DNA of 64,000 nt from G963665545 sp963665545. Lineage in GTDB: Bacteria > Pseudomonadota > Gammaproteobacteria > Xanthomonadales > SZUA-36. The stretch covers positions 806,001-870,000 of the forward strand of contig CAXXKZ010000011.1 of NCBI GenBank assembly GCA_963665545.2, written 5' to 3'. Both the position numbers and the translations under genes were made by a program. Positions 24,053-31,998 of the stretch are shown here, piece by piece (position 1 is the first letter of the stretch; each line of letters opens with the position of its first letter). The notes under the pieces were generated by a model. That model saw nothing but the letters and a program-made list of their open reading frames with translations. It ran no database searches and had not been told where the DNA came from.

Positions 24053-24603
24053 TGACCCGACACCACGGGTATTGGGGTACTGAGAAAATCCTCATCCGCC
24101 GGCCGCCACTCGTCACCTCTGGCCATGGCGCCCGCCCATTTGACGGCCAATACAATCCGGTTGTAGCCGGTGCAGCGGCACAGATTGCCCGCAAGGGCCT
24201 CGCGAATCTGTTCATCGCTTGGATCTGGCTCACGCACAAGCAAACCTTTGGCCACCATCAGGATCCCCGGTATGCAGTAGCCACACTGGGTGGCACCAAG
24301 ATCGGCGAATGCAGTTTGCAACGGGTGCAGGGCATTGTCTTGCTGCAGACCCTCGACCGTCTCGATTGTCCGACCACTTGCTTCGGCGGCCAACATCAGA
24401 CAGGACAGTACGGGCTCGCCATCGACCAGCACCGCACAGGCCCCACATTCGCCCAGTTCACACCCATGCTTAGTGCCGGTCAGGGCGCATTCTTCGCGCA
24501 AGACCTCAAGCAGTGTGTGATGAACCGGAAAGACGACGGCCCGGTCTTCGCCGTTGATGCTGAGCACCGCCGTCGTCAGCGATGAGGTCAAAGTTGAGGC
24601 CAA
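24049..24603 (-). CDS. hcrC: 4-hydroxybenzoyl-CoA reductase, gamma (2x[2Fe-2S]) subunit
   Basis: About 184 residues. Both [2Fe-2S] motifs of the family are present: C-E-L-G-E-C-G-A-C, a later cysteine in V-L-S-C, and the second domain's C-G-Y-C-I-P-G and C-R-C-T-G-Y. It relays electrons from HcrB's clusters to the molybdenum site. No ATG fits. TTG at 24603 has AGGAG ten bases upstream and gives the usual short leader before the ferredoxin domain. A TTG at 24648 is the longer alternative. It is the first gene of hcrC-hcrA-hcrB, with an inverted-repeat operator about 70 bases upstream. Confidence 0.92.
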   Translation of the reverse strand: MASTLTSSLTTAVLSINGEDRAVVFPVHHTLLEVLREECALTGTKHGCELGECGACAVLVDGEPVLSCLMLAAEASGRTIETVEGLQQDNALHPLQTAFADLGATQCGYCIPGILMVAKGLLVREPDPSDEQIREALAGNLCRCTGYNRIVLAVKWAGAMARGDEWRPADEDFLSTPIPVVSGQ

Positions 24604-24669
24604 GAATGCAGTCTCCTGTATCGCAGACGGCTTGACTGAGCAGGCCAACCATCACCTGGACTCGCCACG

Positions 24670-24694
24670 ATATTGTTAGGGAGCCTTACAATAT
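24670..24694. promoter_or_regulatory. Inverted repeat upstream of hcrC, second copy of the MarR-type operator
   Basis: ATATTGTTAGG-GAG-CCTTACAATAT: 11-base arms with one mismatch. The core TTGT(T/A)AGG-N3-CCTTACAA equals the site at 19944-19962 apart from one base in an arm and the spacer. It sits about 70 bases before the hcrC start, where a repressor would block transcription. Two such sites 4.7 kb apart, both next to likely targets, are unlikely by chance. Confidence 0.7.
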
Positions 24695-24737
24695 ATCCAT
24701 GGACAATCAAAGTCAATCTGCGCCTTGGATTCCGGTA

Positions 24738-25520
24738 TCAGGTATGTCGGTATGAATGGAGCCATGTCAAAGAATCTTCACTGCTGCCGGTCGGGCGATA
24801 TTCGGCGGAAACCCAGCCCGCATAGGACAGCTGTTCGAGCGCGCTTAAAATTGAGGGTATATCCAGATTACCGGAGCCTGGCTCACCACGTCCCGGGGCA
24901 TCAGAGAATTGCAGGTGGTCGATCCGATGGTGGACGCGCCGGATGGTCGCCATGACATCCCCGCCATTCATAGCTTCGTGGTAACAGTCGAATTGCAACC
25001 CTAAATTCTTTGCTCCGATTCGGTCAATTTGCTCAATGGCTGCCGCGGCGTCTGCAATCAGAATGTCGGGGAATTCCACCCGGTTCATCGGTTCAATCAT
25101 CACTCTGCAACGGACTTTTGCCAACTCCTGTGTGGCAAAATGCATGTTTGTGGCAAACGCCTCCAGACAGTCGGCGCGGGAGACCCCGGCCGGAATCTGG
25201 CTGGGGCCGATCTGGACAAGGGCGCCACCAATCGCGCCGCCCAGGGCGGCCGCCTGATACACGGCCTGTGCGAATTGATCATCACGACCCGGCACGCCGG
25301 ATAGTCCGGATCCACCCTCCAGCAAGTCGCCGGGCCAGGCATTGAACAAGGCGATTTCGACGCCGGCGGATTTTGCCCGGTCCACAATGGATGCCGGTTC
25401 ACAGCCTTCAGGGTGATGAAATTCCACTGCCTGAAAGCCTGCATCACTCGCGGCCGCAAATCGATCGGCAAAATCGAGTTCGTGGAACAGCCAATTGATA
25501 TTGCAGCAAAATTTCAGCAC
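24738..25520 (-). CDS. Hydroxypyruvate isomerase (Hyi)-like sugar-phosphate isomerase family protein
   Basis: A 260-residue TIM-barrel of the Hyi/OtnI family, which isomerises hydroxypyruvate or 2-oxo-tetronates. It has the typical N-terminal L-K-F-C-C-N-I-N-W-L-F-H-E and V-E-F-H-H-P, I-E-P-M-N-R near residue 144, F-D-C-Y-H near residue 178, and H-L-Q-F-S-D near residue 208, which supply the metal and catalytic glutamate/histidine residues. It lies upstream of hcrC on the same strand but is separated from it by an operator, and so is probably a separate unit. No glyoxylate or tetronate genes are nearby, so the substrate in this setting is open. Confidence 0.85.
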   Translation of the reverse strand: MLKFCCNINWLFHELDFADRFAAASDAGFQAVEFHHPEGCEPASIVDRAKSAGVEIALFNAWPGDLLEGGSGLSGVPGRDDQFAQAVYQAAALGGAIGGALVQIGPSQIPAGVSRADCLEAFATNMHFATQELAKVRCRVMIEPMNRVEFPDILIADAAAAIEQIDRIGAKNLGLQFDCYHEAMNGGDVMATIRRVHHRIDHLQFSDAPGRGEPGSGNLDIPSILSALEQLSYAGWVSAEYRPTGSSEDSLTWLHSYRHT

Positions 25521-25596
25521 GCGATTCTCTGGAAGTGGGAGGTAGAGTAACGCAGGAGCAATTACCGAGCAGGGTCATCCAAAGTCCGACAGACTG

Positions 25597-26817
25597 CTAG
25601 GCGCTAAAAGCCTGAATCCCTGTCTGGGCACGACCGAGGATCAGGGCGTGCACATCATGGGTGCCTTCGTACGTATTGACCGCCTCGAGGTTCATCAGGT
25701 GACGAATGACGTGGAATTCGTCTGAAATACCGTTGCCACCATGCATGTCGCGCGCCATACGTGCGATATCCAGTGCTTTGCCACAGTTATTGCGCTTCAT
25801 CAGCGAAACACACTCTGGTGCTGCAGTCCCGCTGTCGATCATTCGCCCCAACGCCAGAGCGCCATTAAGGCCCAGCGCAATCTCGGTCTGCATGTCGGCC
25901 AGTTTCTTCTGGATCAATTGATTGGCGGCCAATGGGCGACCAAACTGCAGGCGCTCCAGGACATAGGTGCGCGCCTGGTGCCAACAGGCTTCAGCGGCAC
26001 CCATGGAACCCCAGCAAATGCCGTAGCGTGCCCGGTTGAGGCAGCCGAATGGTCCTCGCAGACCGGAAACCCCGGGCATCAAATTCTCTTCGGCCACAAA
26101 AACATCGTCCATGACCACTTCGCCGGTAATGGATGCCCGCAACGAAAACTTGCCTTCGATTTTCGGCGCACTCAGGCCCTTCATGCCCTTTTCCAGGATG
26201 AAGCCGCGGATCACGCCATCGTCCGTCTTACCCCACACCACAAAGGTGTCAGCTATGGGCGAGTTGGTGATCCAGGTCTTGGAACCGTTCAGCCGGTATC
26301 CGCCATCAACCGATTTTGCCCGCGTCAGCATTCCACCCGGGTCGGAACCATAATTGGGTTCGGTCAGACCGAAACAGCCCACCTGCTCGCCGCTGGCCAG
26401 TGGCGGCAGATATTTACGTTTCTGTTCTTCGCTGCCATAAGCGTAGATCGGGTACATCACCAGGCTGGACTGCACACTCATCGCAGAGCGATAACCTGAA
26501 TCCACTCTTTCGACTTCGCGAGCGATCAGGCCATAGGACACGTAATTGAGGCCAGCGCCGCCATATTCTTCTGGCAAGGTGGCGCCCAGAAATCCGAGGC
26601 TGCCCATTTCGGTCATGATGTCGCGATCGAATTCTTCATTGCGATGCGCCATCAGCACCCGCCGCATCAGCTCCGACTGGCAGTAGTCACGCGCGGCCTC
26701 GGAGATCATCCGCTCTTCATCAGTCAGCCGCGCCTCCAGCTGCAGGGGATCCTCCCAGCTAAATTTTCCTTCAACTGTAGCGTGGCGGTTCACGGTTGAG
26801 TCTGGAGCCGAATTCAC
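25597..26817 (-). CDS. gcdH: Glutaryl-CoA dehydrogenase
   Basis: A 406-residue acyl-CoA dehydrogenase that oxidises and decarboxylates glutaryl-CoA to crotonyl-CoA. It has the family's G-C-F-G-L-T-E-P-N-Y-G-S-D-P-G block near residue 150 and, near residue 385, N-T-Y-E-G-T-H-D-V-H-A-L-I-L-G-R, in which glutamate is the catalytic base. The close match around this block separates it from general acyl-CoA dehydrogenases. Start is GTG 26817 with AGAGGA seven bases upstream. It serves lysine/tryptophan breakdown or glutaryl-CoA from aromatic pathways. It is divergent from a MarR gene that may control it. Confidence 0.92.
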   Translation of the reverse strand: MNSAPDSTVNRHATVEGKFSWEDPLQLEARLTDEERMISEAARDYCQSELMRRVLMAHRNEEFDRDIMTEMGSLGFLGATLPEEYGGAGLNYVSYGLIAREVERVDSGYRSAMSVQSSLVMYPIYAYGSEEQKRKYLPPLASGEQVGCFGLTEPNYGSDPGGMLTRAKSVDGGYRLNGSKTWITNSPIADTFVVWGKTDDGVIRGFILEKGMKGLSAPKIEGKFSLRASITGEVVMDDVFVAEENLMPGVSGLRGPFGCLNRARYGICWGSMGAAEACWHQARTYVLERLQFGRPLAANQLIQKKLADMQTEIALGLNGALALGRMIDSGTAAPECVSLMKRNNCGKALDIARMARDMHGGNGISDEFHVIRHLMNLEAVNTYEGTHDVHALILGRAQTGIQAFSA

Positions 26818-26886
26818 ATCTGTATCCTCTGTTGTACTGGGTTATTGAATCATACAATTCGTCGGTTTCTGGCGGGTGGAGAAAAA

Positions 26887-26902
26887 TTAGTATACATATT
26901 AA
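26887..26902. promoter_or_regulatory. Imperfect palindrome between gcdH and marR, candidate operator
   Basis: TTAGTATACATATTAA: six of eight base pairs are symmetrical. It lies in the AT-rich 150-base gap between gcdH (start 26817) and the second MarR gene (start 26968). Placement suits autoregulation plus gcdH control. The signal is modest because the region is AT-rich. Confidence 0.35.
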
Positions 26903-26967
26903 CTTTTTAGGGTGTTATTATTTATTTTTCACGATGCCAGTGTACTCGAAACCGCGAAGACAAGTAT

Positions 26968-27441
26968 ATGCCACACCAAGCAGCCACAGGTCATAAAGTC
27001 GCCCCGGCACCCAGTAAGGAAGCGCTGCGGACGTGGCTGCGACTGCTGTCCTGCGAGGCCGTGATTGAGCAACGCCTGCGTTCCCAATTCCGTGAAAAAT
27101 TCCAGGTCACCCTGCCCCAGTTCGACGTGCTTTCAGAACTGGAGCGCGCCGACCAGGCGCTCACCATGTCACAGCTCTCCAGCGACCTGATGGTGTCAAA
27201 CGGCAATGTCACCGGCGTAGTAGACCGGTTGGTCAAAAGTCGCCTGGTGAAACGTGTACGATCACGCAAAGACCGCCGGGTGCAGCATATTCACCTGACA
27301 GACAAAGGCAGCAAAGATTTCCGCAAAATGGCGCGCTGGCATGAGCAGCTGGTCGGGGAAATTTTTGCGGGGATGTCGAAGGACGAATTGCAACAGATGC
27401 AGCGCTTGCTGGTGAAGGTCAGGGCTTCAGCCGCTCATTAG
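26968..27441 (+). CDS. MarR family regulator divergent from gcdH
   Basis: A 157-residue winged-helix regulator. The recognition helix is in S-Q-L-S-S-D-L-M-V-S-N-G-N-V-T-G-V-V-D-R-L (about residues 68-88), and the wing carries R-S-R-K-D-R-R-V-Q-H. The S-N-G-N-V-T-G form is common in MarR proteins of aromatic and CoA-thioester clusters. It is divergent from glutaryl-CoA dehydrogenase and is the likely repressor of it. A role in the anthraniloyl-CoA-type operon at 29.6-37.3 kb is also possible. The effector is unknown. It is followed by a repeat block and the converging uup gene. Confidence 0.85.
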   Translation: MPHQAATGHKVAPAPSKEALRTWLRLLSCEAVIEQRLRSQFREKFQVTLPQFDVLSELERADQALTMSQLSSDLMVSNGNVTGVVDRLVKSRLVKRVRSRKDRRVQHIHLTDKGSKDFRKMARWHEQLVGEIFAGMSKDELQQMQRLLVKVRASAAH

Positions 27442-27450
27442 ATCGATACC

Positions 27451-27662
27451 GTCATCCCGCTAAAATCACCGTCATCCCGGGCTTGACCCGGGACCCATAG
27501 TGCGTGTCACACCCCGTCATCCCGGGCTTGACCCCCCGTCATCCCGGGCTTGACACCCCGTCATCCAGCTGGCCGGCGATCATTTTACCCACCGCCCTAT
27601 AGGTCCCGGATCGCGCTGCGCTTGTCCGGGATGACGATACTCGTCACTTGTCCGGGATGACG
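27451..27662. repeat. Cluster of GTCATCCCGG intergenic repeats
   Basis: GTCATCCCGGGCTTGAC-type units start at 27471, 27516 and 27538, with degenerate copies at 27451 and 27560. Two inverted copies end in CCGGGATGAC near 27633 and 27652. One of these is preceded by the GATCGCGCTGCGCTTG segment typical of this intergenic family. The block fills the space between converging marR and uup. Facing copies can fold into GC-rich hairpins, so it may end transcription from both sides. The direct copies suggest tandem duplication. Confidence 0.8.
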
Positions 27663-27675
27663 TGAGTGATGAATT

Positions 27676-29568
27676 TCAATCCAGCTCACTCCACCGCGCA
27701 AATGCCTGCTCCAATTCAACTTGCACTTCCGAGAGTTTCTTCAAAACGACCTGCACTTCCTGGTAGTCAGACTCGTAGAATCCCGGCAACGCGATTTGCG
27801 CCTCCAGTTGCGATTGCTGCTGCTCCAGGGCTTCAATCTTGCCAGGCAGAATCCCCACTTCACGTTGATCTTTGTAACTGAGTTTACGCTTGCCTCGGCT
27901 GGGCTGTTGCTTGGCGGCCACCCTGGTCACAGCCGCCTTTTGACCGTCTGCATTGCCCCGACCCTGGGTTGCAACTTCCACCAATCGGCCACCGCGAGCT
28001 TCCCAGTCACTGTAACTTCCCACCGCTTCACAGACACCGCCTTTGCCATCCATCACAATCAGTGAGGTGACCGCGTTGTCCATGAATTCACGATCGTGGC
28101 TGACCAGAAGGACGGTGCCACGGAAACCCAGCAGCGTTTCTTCCAGCAACTCCAGGGTTTCCAAATCCAGATCATTGGTGGGCTCGTCGAGCACCAGCAG
28201 ATTGGCCGGTTTGCTGAACAGCTTGGCCAGAATGGCCCGGTTCTGCTCACCGCCGGACAGCGACCCGGCAGGCATGCGCACCCGATCCGGTGGGAACAAA
28301 AATCTTCCCAGGTAAGAGATGGCATGAATCCGCTTGCCATCAATGTCAATAAAGTCTTGCCCACCGCAGACATTGTCAATCAGGTTCAATTCCGGATCGA
28401 GTGAGTCGCGAAGCTGGTCGGAATAGGCGATTTCCAATCGAGTCCCCAACACAATCTGACCCGAATCCGGCTCTAACTCTCCCAACAGGATTTTCACCAG
28501 CGTGGATTTACCTGCACCGTTGGCGCCGACGATGCCAATCCTTTCACCGCGTTGAATAATGGTCGAAAAATCATTAATGATCAGCTTGTCGCCAAAGCGA
28601 TGACGGACGTGCCGCAGTTCCGCCACGATTTTACCGGATGCGCCGGCCTCCTCGATTGTCAAGTCAGCAGTGCCTCCCCGTTCACGCCGCTGCCGGCGTT
28701 TATCCCGCATGGATTCAAGGGCGCGCACGCGGCCTTCATTTCGGGTTCGCCTGGCCTTGATGCCCTGGCGAATCCACACTTCCTCCTGGGCCAATTTCCG
28801 GTCAAACTGCTTGTTGGCCTCTTCTTCGGCATTCAATTGTTGCTCTCGATGCCGCAGGAACCCGGTGTAGTTCCCTCTCCAATGTGTCAGGTGGCCCCTG
28901 TCCAGCACCGCCATCTCGTTGGCAACTCTGCGTAGAAAGCGGCGATCATGGGTTATCAGGATCAGGGCGCCCTTGAATGCCCGAAGTTGTTCCTCCAACC
29001 ACTCAATGGCCGGAATATCAAGGTGATTGGTGGGCTCATCCAGCAACAAAATATCGGGCTCACTGACCAGCGCCTGGGCCAGCGCCACACGCCGGCGCCA
29101 GCCGCCCGACAGCTCGGCCATGCTGGCATCGCCGGGCAAATGTAGCTGCGAGATCGTGGATTCAACCCGCTGCTGCAACAACCAGCCATCCCGGGCTTCA
29201 AGCTGCTGCTGAACGCGCGATAAAGCGTTCAAGTCAGAGGTCTCTGCAGACTGCAACAGGTGGTGATATTCGGCCAGGAGGCGACCGGTTTCGGCCAGAC
29301 CTGAAGCAACGACGTCATAAACCGACTGATCATCCGCCCCCGGCAAGGCCTGGCGCAACCAGGATATTCTGATCTCCTTTCTCACCCAGCGCTCACCGGA
29401 ATCCGGCAAAAGTTCTCCTGCCAGCACTTTCAATAAGGTCGTTTTGCCAGCACCATTTCTGCCCAGCAGACCCATCTTGGCGCCCCTGGAAATGCTGAAA
29501 TTCAAGCCATCGAGCAGGACCAGCGTGCCGAAGCTTAAACTGAGTTTATCGAGCCGTAACAGGGGCAT
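27676..29568 (-). CDS. uup: ABC-F family ATPase Uup
   Basis: A 630-residue soluble protein with two ATP-binding cassettes and no membrane segment. Walker A motifs are G-R-N-G-A-G-K-T-T near residue 37 and G-A-N-G-A-G-K-S-T near residue 353. Signature motifs are L-S-G-G-W and L-S-G-G-E-Q, each with L-L-D-E-P-T-N. A charged linker lies between the cassettes, and after residue 540 there is a basic segment and a coiled coil, as in Uup, which binds branched DNA and affects ribosome function and transposon excision. It is unrelated to the flanking catabolic genes. Confidence 0.9.
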   Translation of the reverse strand: MPLLRLDKLSLSFGTLVLLDGLNFSISRGAKMGLLGRNGAGKTTLLKVLAGELLPDSGERWVRKEIRISWLRQALPGADDQSVYDVVASGLAETGRLLAEYHHLLQSAETSDLNALSRVQQQLEARDGWLLQQRVESTISQLHLPGDASMAELSGGWRRRVALAQALVSEPDILLLDEPTNHLDIPAIEWLEEQLRAFKGALILITHDRRFLRRVANEMAVLDRGHLTHWRGNYTGFLRHREQQLNAEEEANKQFDRKLAQEEVWIRQGIKARRTRNEGRVRALESMRDKRRQRRERGGTADLTIEEAGASGKIVAELRHVRHRFGDKLIINDFSTIIQRGERIGIVGANGAGKSTLVKILLGELEPDSGQIVLGTRLEIAYSDQLRDSLDPELNLIDNVCGGQDFIDIDGKRIHAISYLGRFLFPPDRVRMPAGSLSGGEQNRAILAKLFSKPANLLVLDEPTNDLDLETLELLEETLLGFRGTVLLVSHDREFMDNAVTSLIVMDGKGGVCEAVGSYSDWEARGGRLVEVATQGRGNADGQKAAVTRVAAKQQPSRGKRKLSYKDQREVGILPGKIEALEQQQSQLEAQIALPGFYESDYQEVQVVLKKLSEVQVELEQAFARWSELD

Positions 29569-29606
29569 TCAGTAAGCGCAACAGCTGACTTTGACCCATT
29601 CCAAGG

Positions 29607-30011
29607 TCAATCGCCGGGAATCACGGCCGTGGTTTCAATCTCCAGCAGCGCACCGGCTTCAACCAGTTCTGAAACACCGATGACAGCCATGACCGGGTAG
29701 TTCTTACCGATTTTATCGCGGTAAATCGGCCCAATCTGCTGCAGACTGGCACGGTAGGCATCCAGATCGGTAACGTACCAGGTCATGCGCGTAATGTGCT
29801 CGGCCCCCGCACCGGCTTCTTCCAGCACCGCCAGGATATTGTCGAGGCACTGTGAGAATTGGCTGGGAAAATCCGGTTTAACCTGGCCCTGCAGGTCCCA
29901 ACCGATCATGCCAGCCACAAAAATCAACTCGCCCTGAGCCAGCACGCCATTGGAATAACCACTGGGACGCGGCCAGCCAGCAGGATTGACCGTTTTCATA
30001 GTGGGTTTCAT
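29607..30011 (-). CDS. RidA/YjgF family enamine/imine deaminase
   Basis: A 134-residue RidA-fold protein, ending with E-I-E-T-T-A-V-I-P, that forms a trimer in characterised members and hydrolyses reactive enamines or imines. Its ATG overlaps the acyl-CoA dehydrogenase stop as ATGA, so it belongs to that operon. RidA-like proteins occur in aerobic 2-aminobenzoyl-CoA clusters. There the ring-reduced product still holds an enamine nitrogen, and a RidA protein could remove it as ammonia. That specific role is an inference. Confidence 0.85.
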   Translation of the reverse strand: MKPTMKTVNPAGWPRPSGYSNGVLAQGELIFVAGMIGWDLQGQVKPDFPSQFSQCLDNILAVLEEAGAGAEHITRMTWYVTDLDAYRASLQQIGPIYRDKIGKNYPVMAVIGVSELVEAGALLEIETTAVIPGD

Positions 30012-31171
30012 GATTGATTTTCCCTGTAAGTTTGGCGGGCAATAATGACCTTCTGTACTTCGCTGGCGCCTTCGTAAATTCTCAAAGCCCGAATCTCGCG
30101 GTAGAGACTTTCGACAATGTTGCCGCAGGTCACGCCCTGGCCGCCGAACAGTTGCACCGCCTGGTCGATGATTTTCTGCGCAGCTTCGGTGGCGTACAAT
30201 TTGGCCATCGCAGCTTCGCGTGTGACACGATCCTGGCGACAGTCCTTGGCCCAGGCAGAACGGTAGATCAGCAGGGCGCTGGCATCAACACCGGTGGCCA
30301 TGTCGGCGATGCTGGCCTGGGTCATCTGCAGCTCGCTCAGCGGCGCGCCAAACAACTGGCGGCGACTGGTATGTCCAAGGGCCTCGTCGAGAGCCCGGCG
30401 CGCAAAACCAAGCGCCGCGGCTGCAACCGTGGTGCGAAACACATCCAGCGTCGCCATGGCGATTTTGAATCCCTCACCAGGATGCCCTACCAGGTTGCCG
30501 GCCGGCACCCGGCAGTCATCAAATTGCAACGTAGCCAAGGGGTGTGGCGCAATAGTGTCGATACGCTCACTAACGCTAAAACCCGGGCGATCCGCTTCGA
30601 CGATGAGAGCGCTCAATCCACGCGCGCCCGGTTCACTTTGGGTGCGGACAAACACGACATAGAAATCTGCGATGCCGCCGTTTGATATCCAGGTCTTGGC
30701 GCCGTTGATGACAAATTCTCCTGCGTCGCGCACAGCGGATGTGGCCAGCGCCGCAACGTCAGATCCGGCTTCTGCCTCCGACAGGGCAAATGCGGCAATG
30801 GACTCACCTGCGGCCACCGCCGGCAGAAAGCACTGGCGTTGCGCTTCGTCGCCAAACAAAGAGATGGCGCCACTGCCAAGACCCTGCATGGCAAATGAGA
30901 AATCGGCCAGGCCACTATGGTAGGCCAGCACCTCACGGCTAATGGCCAGGCTGCGGACATCCAGCTTTTCATGGCTTCCACCCCACTGCCCTGGCACCGC
31001 AGTGCGCAGCCAACCCGCGTCACCCAGATCGCGCACCAATTGCAGGCAGATGGCGTCGATGTCGCCATCGTGCGCGAATTGACGCGACTGGCACCAGGCC
31101 CACAGGCCGGCGTGCAGCTCGCGGTGCTGATCCTCCAGGAAAGGCCAATCCAGCCAACTGGACTCGGGCAT
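30008..31171 (-). CDS. Acyl-CoA dehydrogenase family protein
   Basis: A 387-residue flavin-dependent acyl-CoA dehydrogenase. It has the F-A-L-S-E-A-E-A-G-S-D-V FAD/substrate block near residue 129, W-I-S-N-G-G near residue 160, and Q-L-F-G-G-Q-G-V with R-I-Y-E-G-A-S-E-V-Q near the end. The E of Y-E-G is the usual catalytic base. Its place in the iorAB-SDR-hydratase-RidA operon suggests it oxidises a cyclic or ring-opened CoA ester, not a fatty acid. It starts two bases after the hydratase stop and shares ATGA with ridA. Confidence 0.85.
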   Translation of the reverse strand: MPESSWLDWPFLEDQHRELHAGLWAWCQSRQFAHDGDIDAICLQLVRDLGDAGWLRTAVPGQWGGSHEKLDVRSLAISREVLAYHSGLADFSFAMQGLGSGAISLFGDEAQRQCFLPAVAAGESIAAFALSEAEAGSDVAALATSAVRDAGEFVINGAKTWISNGGIADFYVVFVRTQSEPGARGLSALIVEADRPGFSVSERIDTIAPHPLATLQFDDCRVPAGNLVGHPGEGFKIAMATLDVFRTTVAAAALGFARRALDEALGHTSRRQLFGAPLSELQMTQASIADMATGVDASALLIYRSAWAKDCRQDRVTREAAMAKLYATEAAQKIIDQAVQLFGGQGVTCGNIVESLYREIRALRIYEGASEVQKVIIARQTYRENQS

Positions 31172-31173
31172 GG

Positions 31174-31998
31174 TCAGTTTCCCTCGAATGACGGGCGTTG
31201 CTTATTCACAAAGGCATCGTAGGCCCGCTTAAAATCTGCCGTCTGCATGCAGATGGCCTGCGCCTGGGCTTCGGCCTCAATGGCGGTATCAAGCGGCATA
31301 TCCCACTCGATATTGAGCTGGGTCTTGGTCATACCGTGGGCGAACGTGGGCCCGTTGGCCAGCCGTGTGGCGGATGCCTGAGCCTGGGTCAGCAATTCAC
31401 CGGGATCATATAGTGCATTGAACCAACCCCAGTTGTGTCCTTCCGCGGCGCTCATCGAACGGCCAGTCAATAGCAATTCCGATGCTCTGCCCTGCCCAAT
31501 CAGACGGGGCAAAATTGCGCAAGCGCCCATGTCGGCGCCGGCCAGGCCGACGCGGGTGAACAGGAAAGCCGTTTTTGACCGTGGTGTGCCATATCGAATA
31601 TCTGCTGCCATGGCAATGGCAGCGCCGGCGCCGGCGCAAATGCCGTCGATGGCGGCGATCACCGGTTGCGGGCACAATCGAATGGCTTTGACCAAGTCAC
31701 CGGTCATGCGGGTAAAGCGCAACAGGCCCTTCATATCCAGCTTGGTCAGCGGCCCAATGATTTCATGCACATCACCGCCAGAGCAGAAATTATTACCGGC
31801 GCCACTGATGACCACTGCTTTGATGTCATCCACGTAGGCCAACTTGCGAAAGGTATCGCGCAGCTCGGCATAGGATTCGAAAGTCAGCGGATTTTTGCGC
31901 TCTGGCCGATTCAGGGTGATTGCCACCACCCCGTTATCGTCGGCTTCCCACAAAAAGTGTTTCGGATCGAACCGGGGTTTCGAATCTATATTGTTCAC
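31174..31998 (-). CDS. Enoyl-CoA hydratase/isomerase (crotonase) family protein
   Basis: A 274-residue crotonase. The oxyanion-hole blocks are G-A-G-N-N-F-C-S-G-G-D-V near residue 67 and I-D-G-I-C-A-G-A-G-A-A-I near residue 117. The downstream region has G-A-D-M-G-A where hydratases carry their catalytic glutamates, so the reaction may be isomerisation or hydrolysis instead of simple hydration. GTG 31998 is chosen: GGAG lies eight bases ahead and GTGA overlaps the SDR stop. It probably adds water to, or opens, the CoA ester handled by the next dehydrogenase. Confidence 0.85.
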   Translation of the reverse strand: MNNIDSKPRFDPKHFLWEADDNGVVAITLNRPERKNPLTFESYAELRDTFRKLAYVDDIKAVVISGAGNNFCSGGDVHEIIGPLTKLDMKGLLRFTRMTGDLVKAIRLCPQPVIAAIDGICAGAGAAIAMAADIRYGTPRSKTAFLFTRVGLAGADMGACAILPRLIGQGRASELLLTGRSMSAAEGHNWGWFNALYDPGELLTQAQASATRLANGPTFAHGMTKTQLNIEWDMPLDTAIEAEAQAQAICMQTADFKRAYDAFVNKQRPSFEGN

